Source: Ficedula albicollis
Taxonomy: Eukaryota > Chordata > Aves > Passeriformes > Muscicapidae
Direction: 5' to 3'
Length of the DNA stretch: 64,000 bases
Assembly (NCBI RefSeq): GCF_000247815.1
Contig: NC_021677.1
Location: forward strand, 58,279,911-58,343,910
Shown here: positions 1 through 13,900 of the stretch, one piece after another
How positions within the stretch are numbered: the first letter of the stretch is position 1
Layout: every line of letters begins with the position of its first letter
Program-made: the position numbers and the translations under genes
Notes under the pieces: model-generated
The model's database searches: none
Told to the model about the DNA's origin: nothing
What the model saw: the letters and a program-made list of their open reading frames with translations, nothing else

Positions 1-481
1 AGGTCAGCTAAAACAGGAGGCAATGTTTGTAACCTAAAAGAAAACTACATGGCACCTCCTCTTGAGAATTCCTACTGCATATCCATCAACCAGGAGATGG
101 GAGATACTGAAAGGCATAAACCCATCTCACCAACAGCTTTCCTGTCACATGCTCAGAGCCAGCACTTTTTACAAATTATTCTCTAGTTAAGAATTTAATC
201 CAGCATCATTATTTATTAATTACGAATTTAATCCAGACTAATTTACCCAACTGGTAAGACATCTCAAATCTATTAGGAACAGTAGATACCGAAAAAATAT
301 TTTTCAGGTGAGAAGCATTCAAACATCCTCTAAGCTCTTCATCACCTACCTATGTAAAGCCACATATTGCATTTTAACAGGGCCTCAAGGCTGAACTAAC
401 CACGAGTGCTGTTGAACTGTCAGCCATTGAAAGATGAGGGTATTTTATTTAAAAATGTAAGTCAGTCATGCAATAACTCAC

Positions 482-622
482 TAGCTTTGGCATTGCTGTG
501 AAATGGAAGGCTCTGGCAAGTCGCAGTCTCCTAAAGATATAGGTTGCATCATAATGCTGGGAGTCAAGCAGATCCTGCTGAAATTTCTGGATTTCAGGCC
601 AATCCTTGAGTGCGATTCTGAT
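482..622 (-). CDS. SNAPC1: SNAPC1 exon, IALKDW/FTAMPKL block
   Basis: 141-bp exon of exactly 47 codons, with acceptor TTGCAG at 623–628 and donor CTA/gtgagt. It continues directly from the QPKQK end of the upstream exon with IRIALKDWPEIQKF and ends at AFHFTAMPKL. No further SNAPC1 exon is recognisable between 1 and 481. Confidence 0.93.
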
Positions 623-1723
623 CTGCAACAAAAGAGTTACCTACTGTTAAACCAATATTTCAACCATAGAAATTAACTGAGCTGACTTCTAGGATCCCAC
701 TAGAACATTTGTTATTATTATCATTATTTTATGCACGTAAGATTATAATACTTTCTTTGACAGTGACATGGAACACAATATTTTCAATATTTGAAAACAT
801 TCATTCTTCACATTCTGAAGTGTGTGAAAAATAGTCTGCACCTAGGACATTTCCCTTCACTAGTGATTAGGAAACAATACTCATACCAGGTTGTGCTGCC
901 ACTGAAATGCTCATAAATGTTCTCCTTCCCTTATTTCTTCCTTTCTCTCCTGTCACATCCACTCTGCCCAGTTCACTTTGTCTCTGCTTGGCTTTCTTGA
1001 TAACTCGTGTACCCTCTTACAGCTGCTATCCAGCAGAGGCTTTAAAACTGCCTAAATTCATCTTCATAAAAAGTTATTGATTTCTCTGAGGTCAAAATAT
1101 GAGACATTATGTAGACTACTCAAAATTTGGCTTGTTATCTAAAGAATTTGGACTCAATTTTGCATGTGCACACAACATATATTGTTCTCCTTGCACAGAG
1201 TTTGTAATTCCTTTAGCTACTGGTCTCCTATCCTAAATGCAGCAAGGAAGGTGTCATTCAGGCACGCACCCTCTCAACCTATTTATGAATTCCTTTTCTA
1301 GCTTGCAGGAAGTGGAAATAATTCAGTCTCCATTCTGTTAGAATTCTAAAGAGTAACTCAGGCTGTAATGGGGTTCACCCTACAGCTGATGAACACACTC
1401 TCTTTCCCTGCCTTTCCCAATAGTTCCAATGAGGCTTGAAGTATTTTTATTCGAATAAAGTGAGAGGAAATGCCCTAACCATTTATGATGCCAAAGCAGA
1501 CAGCAGTGTACCACATATCTTATGCCTAGCATCTCCTGAGAATAAAACCTCAGGAGCAATTACCTTTTGTTTTGGCTGACAAAGCTGGGCATTATAGAGT
1601 CCATACAGAAGGTACAGAGCACCAACCCGGATCTGGAAGGAGTAGGGGGGTAAGAAGTACTGCTGGGCCAGATCAAGAGTCTTCTTTGTGAGCTTATTCC
1701 TCTCCAAAGCTCTTACTCTACCA
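482..1723 (-). CDS. SNAPC1: SNAPC1 (partial: two internal exons)
   Basis: Partial gene for subunit 1 (SNAP43/PTF-gamma) of the small nuclear RNA activating complex. In the nucleus this complex binds the proximal sequence element of U1/U2/U6 and 7SK-type genes and supports RNA polymerase II and III initiation. Two minus-strand exons are visible, 1564–1723 and 482–622, both with AG acceptors and GT donors and joining in one frame. Together they give the conserved YFLPPYSFQIRVGALYLLYGLYNAQ-type block followed by the IALKDW and AFHFTAMPKL blocks of the family's N-terminal domain. The first exon or exons (about 40 residues in the human protein) and all exons after the FTAMPKL block are not seen. 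The former probably fall in a C run to the right, and the latter lie left of position 1. Gene order SNAPC1 downstream of HIF1A in the same orientation matches the order I know for human chromosome 14. Confidence 0.93.
623..1563 (-). other. SNAPC1 intron
   Basis: AT-rich intron between the two SNAPC1 exons. No coding signal is seen. The only notable piece is 1413–1480, which has a diverged second copy at 5305–5371. Confidence 0.85.
1413..1480. repeat. 68-bp dispersed duplicate, copy 1
   Basis: Begins TTTCCCAATAGTTCCAAT and ends GCCCTAAC. It matches 5305–5371 at roughly 80 percent by eye, in the same orientation, in an otherwise unrelated context. The family is not recognised and may be a fragment of an old retroelement. 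Confidence 0.6.
1564..1723 (-). CDS. SNAPC1: SNAPC1 exon, YFLPPY/ALYLLYG block
   Basis: 160-bp internal exon. The acceptor is a pyrimidine tract with TTTAG ending at 1724, and the donor is AAAAG/gtaatt. It opens one base before a GGT codon, so the previous exon should end in TG (a Cys codon split by the intron), as the human GRMRNLEK region would predict. The encoded segment runs from GRVRALERNK to CQPKQK. Confidence is high because the residue match to the family is long and ungapped. Confidence 0.93.
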
Positions 1724-1830
1724 CTAAAGCAAACAAACAAACAAAAAAACCCCAGCATGTTAAAGCAGGTAAGTATAAAACTGCAGGAAAAATCCATAAT
1801 GCAAAAACAAGCTTTAGATATTTTAAAAAT

Positions 1831-1900
1831 ATAGAATCATTGAATGTCCTCAGCTGGAAGGGACCCACAAGGATCACTGAGCACAGCTACTGGCCCTGCA
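1831..1900 (-). mobile_element. CR1 LINE 3' fragment
   Basis: Reads ATAGAATCATTGAATGTCC...CAGCTGGAAGGGACCCACAAGGATCACTGAG, the reverse complement of the conserved avian CR1 3' end. It is severely 5'-truncated, as is usual for CR1, and lies between SNAPC1 exons. Confidence 0.8.
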
Positions 1901-1919
1901 ACGAACGACCCAAATAATC

Positions 1920-2056
1920 ACAACGTGACACAGCTTAAGAGGAGTTTGGATAAGGTTCTCAGGCACTGGGTATGACCCTGAGAGCATCCTATGCAGAGCC
2001 AGTTGGACTCCAAGATCCGTCTTCGTTCCTTCCAACTCAGGATATTCTACGATTCA
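1920..2056 (+). mobile_element. CR1 LINE 3' fragment
   Basis: Ends GTTCCTTCCAACTCAGGATATTCTACGATTC, the plus-orientation CR1 tail. It sits 20 bp from an oppositely oriented CR1 fragment, so the two 5' truncation ends face each other. Confidence 0.8.
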
Positions 2057-2224
2057 GCGCAACACGCAGTGTCCTGCGATCACCCTTTTAAATCTCACGA
2101 GGATTGCAACAAACTCCCTGCGGAGTCAACGCTGAAAACACACACGTTCCTAAAGCGAGAAATACACCGAATTTAAAACTGTTTTCCATCATTACAGAGG
2201 GAGCGATGCTCCCCTTTCTTTAGA

Positions 2225-2920
<696 letters not shown>

Positions 2921-3541
2921 AACTGACACATCGTGGAGTGAGTTCACCCTTGGCTACAGCTCAAGCTAATTGAATAGGAGCAGAGGAGCGTGCCTCTGGA
3001 GTGACGCTGAATTGAGTGGGATTTCTGGAGAGTGAGATTTGAGTGAGAGGTGAGCCCTGGCCAGGGGCAGGCCACAGATGCTGACCTGGGGCTTGCCCAG
3101 CGCGGCTGACAGGGGCAGGATGCTCCCAGATCCCACTGCACTGTCGGGAAAGGTTCACTGGGCAGTGCAACAGGGGAGAACACTTGCCAACAGACACTGC
3201 CTTCAGCCAGCAGTGCTTAGCTGTTCAATTAAACTGCTCTTTAAGTAATGAAACATTACTAGTAAATATCCAATATTTAAGTTTAAATTAAGTTTATTAA
3301 GTTTAACCTGTAAGCATCAAAATTATCTGACCCAACAGTTGTACCTCTTTGGAAACAAAGCTTTTATTTCATCCAAACTAAGCTTTAAAACTTACATCAG
3401 TGTTATATGTAGATGGTTCTTTGGGGCTGTACAATTCTGTAATTCAATAACTACTTTGGGGAGTTTAATGTATGTACACAGATACTATTAAGTTCTGTGC
3501 TTTCAGAGGGATTACACAGAAACCAGGACACCGGTGCAATG

Positions 3542-4381
3542 TTAAAATGCTATAAGTGTCTTTGCCTCCTCACTCTGTGCCAGGAGGGTTTCACTGGCGT
3601 ACTTCTGGAGCAGCTCCAGCTTCTTTCTTCTTACAAGAGCCTCCTCAATCTCCTGCTGAGTTGGCACTGGAACATGTGCAGTAAATTTCTGTTGGCCATC
3701 TTCACCTCCTCTCTCCTTGCCACCTTCCTCATCAGATTGTTCCCCATGGTCAGCATAGATGTTTTCTTCCTCCTCCTCCTCACCTCTTGCAAGTCGTGCT
3801 TCTCTCTCCATCTTCCATTTTTCCACTGCTTCTGCTATAACATTCTTCTCATATTCCTGCTCCAGGGGCTCCAGAATCCCATCATCTTCATCCCTGTAAA
3901 CATAGTACTCAGCATCGATGTCCTTCATAAGCTCAGCCAGAGCCTTCCATGGGGGTGGCAGGGGTTCCTTTTCAAAAAGCTCTCTAACTCCTGGCAAGTC
4001 CTTTGCAGCCCCAAAGTATTTGTAGCCTCTGTTTCCTGGAACTTCTTTCCCTTCATGATCTAACATTTTTGGGCCAATTCTAGCATAATCAGGACCTCCC
4101 AGCTCCCTTATTCTGTATTCCCGGTGTCCCTTCTCTCTCAGAAGTTTGTTTATTTCATCATTCAGGTCCCGAATTCTGAATTCACCCAATCCAGCATTTT
4201 GGATCGGTGCCACTTTCTTAGAAATCTCCCCAGTTATCTGTCTCCTCCATTTCTCAGCTTTGGGCAGCTCATTACACTCTGAGGCAAGGAAAGGCCTTCT
4301 CTCCTTGGCTTTCCCTTCCTCAAGCTGGGCTTGCCGAAATCTCGCCAAGGCTGTCACAGCCTTCTCTGCACTGCGAGCCAT
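3542..4381 (-). CDS. ISY1: ISY1-like intronless retrocopy, ORF intact
   Basis: Single-exon 279-codon frame from ATG at 4381 to TAA at 3542. It is collinear with ISY1, the Prp19-associated (NTC) spliceosome factor, whose human form has 285 residues. It starts MARSAEKAVTALARFRQAQ and keeps the blocks ERRPFLASECNELPKAEKWRR, GEFRIRDLNDEINKLLREK, GPKMLDHEGKEVPGNRGYKYFG, KDLPGVRELFEKEP, a short acidic run and VPTQQEIEEALVRRKKLELLQKYASETL. The parental ISY1 is a multi-exon gene (established knowledge), so the absence of introns indicates retroposition. The middle (around residues 140–180) carries many amino-acid changes, for example WKALAELMKDIDAEYYVY, so it is not brand-new, yet no stop or frameshift has accumulated. 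The frame stays open for 37 codons upstream to 4492, but the family start is at 4381. I see no poly-A tail or clear target-site duplication. It sits inside one copy of a local duplication and could be a functional retrogene or a pseudogene with an intact frame. Confidence 0.88.
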   Translation of the reverse strand: MARSAEKAVTALARFRQAQLEEGKAKERRPFLASECNELPKAEKWRRQITGEISKKVAPIQNAGLGEFRIRDLNDEINKLLREKGHREYRIRELGGPDYARIGPKMLDHEGKEVPGNRGYKYFGAAKDLPGVRELFEKEPLPPPWKALAELMKDIDAEYYVYRDEDDGILEPLEQEYEKNVIAEAVEKWKMEREARLARGEEEEEENIYADHGEQSDEEGGKERGGEDGQQKFTAHVPVPTQQEIEEALVRRKKLELLQKYASETLLAQSEEAKTLIAF

Positions 4382-4549
4382 GGTCCCGCCGTGCCCTGAG
4401 CCCCTCAGTGCTGCCCAACACACTGTGCACACAGCAGCTCTGAGCCCTGCAACTGAGCCCTGCCCTGCTCCTGCAGCCCTCCTCCTCACCAAAAATAAAA
4501 ACCCTGCTACTCAAGCAAGACAAAGTCAGAATACAACCTGACACCCTGG

Positions 4550-5300
4550 TGGTCAGAGTGCTGGTAGCAGTCCAAGTAAATGCTGCAGTCCTCCTGGAGT
4601 GACAGATGTGGCTCTGCTGAAGCAGTGATCCTGTAGAAGTCCAGTGGTGATGAAGATGGGTCTGGTTTTCCTCTGGGAATCCAGTGGAAAAAGGCTGCCT
4701 GTGGTGTTCCAAAGCTCAGTTTATATCCAGGTAGGAAATGCTTTACCATTATCCAGTGGGATAATGTAATTTTATCAGTCATGCAGTGGGACTCAATGAC
4801 CCATTAACAGAAGATATGTCCCTGGAGGAAGAATGGGCCTTGGAAGAGATAAAGAAAACTGTCGTGCCTGGTTTTATCAGCTGGCCCATTAGCAGAAGAT
4901 TCCCCCCCCCTCCACTTCCCAGATGGGTCATGGAAGAGATAAGGAACACTCCCTCACCTGGTTTGAACAGATGCTGCTAGAATACACACTTGTGGTTACA
5001 CCTTGCATTGCAATCTAAGACAGTTAAACATTACTTTTCTACATTTTAAGATATATAATTGTTTTCTTTTAAGAGATTAGATGATTCTGACCAAAACAGC
5101 TGTGATGAAACACTGATAAACACCTGTGTATGGATAAAGACAATACAGTGTGTTCACACTTGATTTGGTCAAAGATTCTCTTGCTCATTACAATCTCTGC
5201 TGTTTTATCTTCCATAGATAACAATAAAAGATAATAATTGTATTGTGCCCTGAAGAAGTCCTGGCTTGACTACTGCTGTAGTCAGGAAAACCTGGAAGAT
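4550..5300. mobile_element. Unclassified retroelement-like sequence upstream of the ISY1 retrocopy
   Basis: This stretch has internal near-repeats (GGAAGAGATAAAGAAAACT and GGAAGAGATAAGGAACACT about 80 bp apart, each followed by a CCTGGTTT motif). Its right end, 5221–5303, recurs at 12,890–12,970 (CTTGACTACTGCTGTAGTCAGG). No coding frame resembles a known protein. It is probably part of an old LTR-element insertion, together with the gag remnant to the right, but the family is not identified. Confidence 0.4.
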
Positions 5301-5304
5301 AGCT

Positions 5305-5371
5305 TTTCCCAATAGTTCCAATCTGGCTTGAAGTACTTTTATTTGAAGACAGCAAGAGAAGATGCCCTAAC
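5305..5371. repeat. 68-bp dispersed duplicate, copy 2
   Basis: Diverged partner of 1413–1480 in the same orientation (TTTCCCAATAGTTCCAAT, then TGGCTTGAAGTA and GATGCCCTAAC). It directly follows the segment shared with 12.9 kb, but that second copy does not include it. Confidence 0.6.
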
Positions 5372-5799
5372 AGCAGCTCCAGTTAAGTACTGCACCGGGC
5401 TGGACCTGAGGAACTTTGGAGCTTAAGCCTGATACTCTAAGTCCCTGCTTAAGTACAGGGCCGGGTGAGTCAGCAGGGTCATTAAGGATGTTTGTGTGTG
5501 AAAACACAGTTAGAACAGCAGGCTGCAAAGGGCATGAAATAAAGAGATTCTGATCCTTATCCGGGGAGACTCAAATAGAGAGTTTAGTGGAGGCTATTCC
5601 ACTTAGAGGGCCATCATAAAAAGAGGGGGTTCTGAGGAAATTTAAAGCATTTTATTTAATTAATAGTACCTTTAAAAATATCAATACCTAATTAAACAAC
5701 AGGGGTACCTTAGTTTTGTGTGAATGTGAGAATAGAAACTGAAGAGGGTATATGTGTATGTCCTACATCTTGTGTTACTGATGAGTGTAAAGATTTTGT

Positions 5800-5951
5800 G
5801 TTGTAATTTTGTGTTTAAACTGTGGACTCAGGTATGAACCTCGAGTGCAGTGTAAAATCTGTCATTACTGAAAAGAACACGGACATTTAAGGTGCAACTG
5901 CCCACAGAGGGACCTGAAAGTTTTTAAGGAGGCTCAAAAACCTGACAAATA
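5800..5951 (+). pseudogene. Endogenous retrovirus gag remnant with broken nucleocapsid zinc knuckle
   Basis: The plus frame across 5827–5951 reads as the end of a retroviral gag. It contains a single CCHC-type zinc knuckle at 5860–5901 with the GH pair and last Cys in place, followed by a basic CPQR tail and a terminal TAG. An in-frame TGA at 5869–5871 falls where the second knuckle Cys is expected, so the copy cannot make an intact nucleocapsid. One knuckle of this spacing is the gammaretrovirus-like (ERV1) pattern. No pol or env is seen nearby, and the element is a fossil. Confidence 0.6.
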
Positions 5952-7310
5952 GAGATGGCAGAAGTTATTTCAGCCTTCTTTTTTCCAAATTCAAAGCCCC
6001 AATTAGCATCATAAGTTTCTCCCTAAAAGTCTTTTTCTAATGCTTCAAAAATACATTAACTCAATATAAACCACTTATTAAAGGCAATGCTAATCACAAT
6101 ACAGTTTTAATTATTGTTACTAACTAACAATATTTTAGTAACTATTGTTACTAAAAGTAACCTTCATTTGGTTACAAAATTATGCAAAACTTAATCCTTT
6201 TATTGCACTGGCAACCTGCTGAAAATTCTACAAATTAACTGCACATTGTATTTGCAAAATGGTACTTTAAAAAACACACTATAGTTCCATTGAAAACAAT
6301 TTCTTTAAACCATATTTATTGCTACTCTACTTTTGTTTGTGATATTAAGGGTCCCCTTTGGAACAACAGTTTAAAGCTACTTGTATATGAGACCTAACGT
6401 ACATCTTTAAGCAAATGATACAAAAATTCAACATAAGCAAATGAAGTAATTTTAAACAACAGTACTGTATAAAAACTGCTCAATCTCTGTTTTATTTGTC
6501 TTAAGCTTTTAAAAAGAATTGGCTTGCTGTTGCTAATCTTATCAGCATTACAATGAATAATCACAGCAGTTGTCAAGCCCTACTGTAAAGCCCAGTGGTC
6601 TTGTATTTAAGCCACATTTTTAGATTTTATCTCGTTTCCTGTCAGTTTAGAAGTTGTTGTCAAAGGCTTCCCCAAGCTGTCTCTATCATCAAAAGAAGGC
6701 TTAATGTCTCTCTTGTTATACAAGTTGAAAATAAACTTATTCTTTATATAACTCACTAAAGCAAGTTGCCTTTTCTTGATATAGTCTGTTATTACTCCCT
6801 CCCTTATCATCTCTTTTTCTCTGTCCCTCACCCCCCACACACTTATTTTCCTATTTTATTCTCCTTTCTTTCCTTTATTTTTCTTTCTCTGTGCCTAATA
6901 CAAAAAACTTAAGCTCAAGCCAAGTATAGTAAGAAAAAGCAAAAGGGAGATTTGTTATAAATGACGAAATGGAATTGGCTTTCGCATTTATGTATTAGCC
7001 TGTGCGAGTTATTATCAAATTCAAAGATTTTCGTATAGTACAATTTGTACTTCCTTTTAACTGCATTTTGCTATTGTACAAACTGTCAGTTTATGTAAAC
7101 TTATATAGCTATAGCTTATATAAACAGTAGTGTGATAAATATATATATTATGTAGTAGGCATTACCATATTATTAAAATAGAAACTGTATGTAACTTTAA
7201 AAGGCTTTTATTTGTGTAACTTACTCAAATAATAGTGTGAAATAGCTATGCTGTTTCTCACGTTTGTGGACTATCTTATCGTAATGACAACCGTGACAAA
7301 AACCAGACAC
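5952..7310. other. AT-rich intergenic stretch, nothing recognised
   Basis: Low-GC DNA with short A/T tracts and many near-random stops in all frames. I see no exon, RNA gene or classified repeat. Confidence 0.6.
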
Positions 7311-7323
7311 CACTTGAGTTTTC

Positions 7324-7337
7324 TTTATTATTTTATT
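7324..7337 (-). promoter_or_regulatory. Two minus-strand AATAAA polyadenylation signals
   Basis: TTTATT at 7324–7329 and 7332–7337 on plus gives paired AATAAA signals on minus. They lie about 50 bp downstream of the stop of a minus-strand frame that runs through the GC-rich island at 7.4–9.4 kb. They could end an unrecognised minus-strand transcript, but AATAAA is common in AT-rich DNA. Confidence 0.35.
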
Positions 7338-7404
7338 CATACAAACACTGCTTGTTCCACATTAATTTACAGCTTTACACGAATTACATTATATCACGTA
7401 TTAC

Positions 7405-9480
<2,076 letters not shown>

Positions 9481-12126
9481 GGTAAAAAAAATCTCATTTC
9501 GCTTTCTCAAATGATCATGTACTGCAAAATGAGTGTTGAATTCTGCTGGCTACGGTACCGTGATGTTCTCCAGTTCACCATTAGCATCAACTCATTGATC
9601 CAAAGGTCGCTCCTTACAGCGAGGCGCATCGAGCTGCAGCTCCTACAGTGTCAGGATCTCCCACAGTGCTCCGGGCATGCAAGCATCTTTCCATATTAAT
9701 TGTATTTCCCAAAAGGTTGCTGGAATGCAACCTTTAGCAGCCTTTATTAGGAGGTGATTTGCCATCGGCTGAGCAGCAGTTGCCGGTGAGCCCCACCGGT
9801 TGCCAATGTCGTTGACTATAGGAACAGAGATATTTGCAGAGCTGTTGCATATGGACTGTACAGAGTTTAGCAAGAGAGCTGCACTTGCCAGGGTTTGGTT
9901 TGCATTTTTTCCTTTTTCTGAAAAGACACTTTCATCTATCATTTGGATTCGTGTTTAGAGATGTAGGGCAGTTCATCTAGTACACGACCCTGACTTCAAC
10001 AGATTGTACTGATTTTGGAACAGAATGCCAACAGTGATAGGAAAACAGATACCGTGTACTCTTCCCCACAATGGATTTAAGGATTCAAAGCAGTTCAAAG
10101 TGCAAGTAAGTCAAAACTGACACATCATGGTGCGAGTTCACCCTTACATACACATCAAGCCAAGCCCTGTTTAGTTACAGGAGTCATCCCTTAATAGGAG
10201 AAGAGGAGCCTGCCTCTAAAGTGATGAATTTCTAAAGCTCAGAGTGTGTTTTCTGTTTTTTTGTATTTTAAGCATGCAGTAAGTGAGGTGATTTCTCAGG
10301 GATGGTGTTTAAAGGAACCCTTGAACATTTTTTTTTTCCTAAGGCAGATGAGGTTGCATGATGCAAGATGTAGTGAGGATGAGGCTGTTGTACCCATGTG
10401 TATGTGCCCTAAGTCTTCCCTTGCAGGAAGTTTGGGTATCATGTGAAGAATCAAAATGCAGAATAAAGAATAAAACCAAGAAGCTGGATCTCTCTTTAAA
10501 ATTCCCCTGATGTGGTATTTCAAATTGAATAAAGTATAATTTTTTGGACTAATTAATACTCCTTTTCATCAACTGTTTTCAGTACTCCTTCAGATTATTC
10601 ATTAGTACATTTTAGTACAATTAATGCCTTCAAACTAAAAAAAAAATACAATAATTGGATGTTGTAAGGAAGAGTGTGCTGGTTACTGCATCTTCTTCGT
10701 ATTCAACTGCTAAACAAAAGGAAATTCTATTTGCTCAATTAATTCCTAGGTTATAAGTTACAATTCAAAAGCCATTTATCCTGCACTGATACAAATAATG
10801 GGGTTTTCCAAATGCATAGAACAAAAACAAGTCTTTTTAAAAATACCTTATATGATTGCATTAGAATACATGTTCAAGTTGAAAACCTGAAAAAAAATGT
10901 TTTAACTGATCTGCGTGAAAATAAATCATGGATATATTCTATTAAATAGTTTATTCCACCTTTGGCATGTACAAGCCTGTTTGATCCTTGTAACAGGCTC
11001 ATACTCTACTGGCACAAGCCTCCTGCTTTCAGACATCCCAATAGGCATAAACATTGCAGAAGGTTTTTAATCTGTGCAGGGGGAAGTGGCATTGATTTAA
11101 CAAGACAGCAGGAGTCACAAGTTCTTGTCCAGTCATTTGTGTGCACTGACAGGAACTGAAATCACCTGGAGACATGAGCATGGATTCAAACGTGGAGTTT
11201 GTGTTTTGTTACTACGGGCATTCCTGCTGTGATTAACCAGAGGCTCCATAAAGGTTCTCTGTCCCTCTGGCTCTGGAGCTGTTGCTCCCCCTTTGGCTTC
11301 CTCCAGGAAAACCTGCACCATCCCCCTATTCAACTTGTTAAATTGAGTGTTTGACCTCTTTTGTTCATGCATGTGATCTGCTTAACTCAGGTGGAATAAC
11401 CACATGTGAATAGGTGTGAATAGGATTCAGTTCATATATAAATATTATGTATTTATATTTAATACAAAATGTATGTTTCTGGGGACTATGAACATGTCTG
11501 CTTGATGCCCAAGTTCATGAGAGCAGGCAGTAAAGTCTCAGACCTGCAAGGAGTTTGTTACTCTGCACAGTGGTATAGTTCATTTTAAAGTCATCTCCAG
11601 CTTTTACAACAGGGAAAAGGGATGGACAGAAAGATCACGCATGTCACATATTAGAAACAAACCCTCTCTTTTATTGAATTTTATACTGTTACACAATCAA
11701 AAAGAAATACAGTCACAAGTACGTCAAAATGTTTCAAGAGAAATATCAATTGCAATACGTTGGTTCCAAAAAAGAATTCCATTAAAATATACCACTTCTT
11801 CATGAGAGAATACTGCTATTATTCACAAAATCTACTGTCCTGTATAAATCCAGCAGCAAACTCTTTAGCTTTTTGGTAACTTGCTCAAGGTAAACAGGGA
11901 AGCAGAAGGAAAATGACAGCCCATTTCCAGAATTTGGATCAAAACTCACAGTTCTCCAGAACAGAGCTTTTCAGGGAGTTAAGCCATCATGGTATTTTTA
12001 ATGAAAGCTGGATACCCATCTCGTGTGGAATTCCTATGAAAATGGACTTCCTACAAAGTCCTTGTGGTCTGTGAGGTGTTTCTTTGCATGCTGGACACTT
12101 GCAGTCTTAGCACTGTGCCTAAATGC
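9481..12126. other. Intergenic sequence between duplicated blocks
   Basis: Mostly AT-rich. Positions 10,090–10,230 hold the diverged partner of 2905–3010. A minus-strand AATAAA lies at 11,670–11,675. No exon or named repeat is recognised in the remainder, including 10,240–12,120, which separates two pieces that are adjacent in block A. Confidence 0.55.
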
Positions 12127-12580
12127 AGTGAGATTTGAGTGAGAGGTGAGCCCTGGCCAGGGGCAGGCCACAGATGCTGACCTGGGGCTTGCCCAGCACG
12201 GCTGACAGGGGCAGGATGCTCCCAGATCCCACTGCACTGTCGGGAAAGGTTCACTGGGCAGTGCAACAGGGGAGAACACTTGCCAACAGACACTGCCTTC
12301 AGCCAGCAGTGCTTAGCTGTTCAATTAAACTGCTCTTTAAGTAATGAAACATTACTAGTAAATATCCAATAGGTTAACCTGTAATCATCAGAATTATCTG
12401 ACCCAACAGTTGTATTTCATTGGAAGCAGAGCTGATAATTTCATTCAAACTAAGCTTTAAAACCCTCATCAGTGTTAGGTGTAGATGGTCCTTTTGGGCC
12501 CTAATCTGCAATTGTTTAATTCAGTAATTACTTTGGGTGAATTTAATGTGTGTACACAGATACTATTAAGTTTTGTTTCT
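12127..12580. repeat. Local segmental duplicate, block B
   Basis: Partner of 3031–3515. The first 244 bases (12,127–12,370) differ from 3031–3274 at one site only (A for G within CCCAGCACGG). After that the match falls to roughly 85–90 percent, and block A has an extra TA-rich 20–25 bases. The same orientation and an offset of 9,096 bases apply across the near-identical part. Confidence 0.85.
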
Positions 12581-12889
12581 CAGGTAAGTTGTTTCTATTA
12601 ACTCAAAGATCACCAAAGTCCAAGCCAGTCTCACGAGGTGGGAGGAAGATGTACTTTAGCAAGATGTACTTTGGACTCCAGGCTACCTTCATTTACTCAG
12701 CATCTTACACCCAAGATAAGTTACTGCACAGCCTACTTAAGTGATTTCTGGGGAATTACAGCTGTAGTTAATTTTAACTACTTACAGGTAAAGGAAGGAA
12801 TTATATAATCCTAAATACTAGTTTAAAAAATCCTTTACTATTTAAAAAAAGCATCACTGTTGATTAAAACATCAATTAAAATCTCCATG

Positions 12890-12970
12890 TAAAAACAATA
12901 ATTGTACTGTGCCTTGAAGAAGGCCTGGCTTGACTACTGCTGTAGTCAGGAAAACCTGGAAGATAGCTCT
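12890..12970. repeat. Duplicate of 5221–5303
   Basis: Shares ACAATAATTGTACTGTGCC and CTTGACTACTGCTGTAGTCAGG with 5221–5303 at over 90 percent. In block A the two shared parts are separated by 1.7 kb holding the ISY1 retrocopy. Here they are only about 0.3 kb apart, so this copy lacks that insertion. Confidence 0.75.
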
Positions 12971-13070
12971 GTAATTCTCCTCAGTTTACAATTTTCACAT
13001 AATTAGCATGTTCTATATGCCGGAGAAAATACTGCATTCACCCAGTTTCTTCTTTACAACAAAGAATAAA

Positions 13071-13290
13071 TCACAGAATTATTTGGGTGGGAAGGGACCG
13101 TAAAACCCACCTAGTTCCAACCCCCTGCCAGGGGCAGGGACACCTTTCACTATCCCAGGCTGCTCCAAGCCCCATCCAACCTGGCCTTGGACACTTCCAG
13201 GGCTGGGTTATCCGCAGCTGTTCTGGGAAACCTGTTCCAATGTCTTACCACCCTCACAGTCATTAATTTCCTCATCATTTCTAATATGGT
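13071..13290 (-). mobile_element. CR1 LINE fragment
   Basis: Starts TCACAGAATTATTTGGGTGGG and continues through CCCCCTGCCAGGGGCAGGGACACC and CACTTCCAGGGCTGGG, the reverse complement of the avian CR1 3' end. 5'-truncated. Confidence 0.88.
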
Positions 13291-13769
13291 GCCTCAACAT
13301 TTTAAAAAGGCAGAAAGTCGGCAAAGAAAGTATGCAAAATCACCAAGAAAACACTTAGAAAGCTATTTGCTCTAGAAGTTTGTACTCCAAATTAGCTCTA
13401 GAATCAGACTGTGTGTTCCTGGAGTCTAAAGAGACCCCAAAAAAAAAAAAAAACGTTGAACAGGGAAAAAAATTAGTAAAACAAATTTTTAAAAAAGCAA
13501 CTGAAAGGTGTACTTCTAGGTTTTGCAAACTGGCATCTACATTTAGCAAAGCTCTTACAATGCCAGAGCCATTACTGTTCCTTTTCTGTGCCTTGTTCAG
13601 TGGCTCCAGGAGGCTTGGGGGGGGTTTGGTTATATTTTCCCCTACAGTAAACCAATACAATGACTGCAGTTCATCACAGTAATCAAAATATTATTACTAT
13701 GCATAGTAAATAATGTTAGAACTGAGATTTTTAGCTGAAACATGGCTCAGTTAAATCCACAGCTGCTGT

Positions 13770-13900
13770 CACTAAGATCGGAGATGATCAAGGACACATG
13801 GATGGGGCTCTGAACAACTTGATCTCATGGAATGGAGAGGGGTGTGGGAACAAGATGATCTTTGAAGTCCCTTCCAACCCAAGGTATTCTCTGACTCCAG
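13770..13900 (+). mobile_element. CR1 LINE 3' fragment
   Basis: Plus-orientation tail: GGGGCTCTGAACAACTTGAT and, further on, GATGATCTTTGAAGTCCCTTCCAACCCAAGG. Opposite to the CR1 fragment 480 bp to the left. Confidence 0.8.

Noticed and set aside
2944..3197. Two overlapping minus frames (79 and 78 codons) repeated at 12,034–12,293
   Set aside because: Both follow from the duplicated DNA block. The repeat of the frame is explained by DNA identity, not by coding selection, and both frames change or end where the blocks diverge.
4146..4980. Plus and minus frames around the ISY1 retrocopy start
   Set aside because: Shadows of the retrocopy or of retroelement-like DNA. None resembles a known protein.
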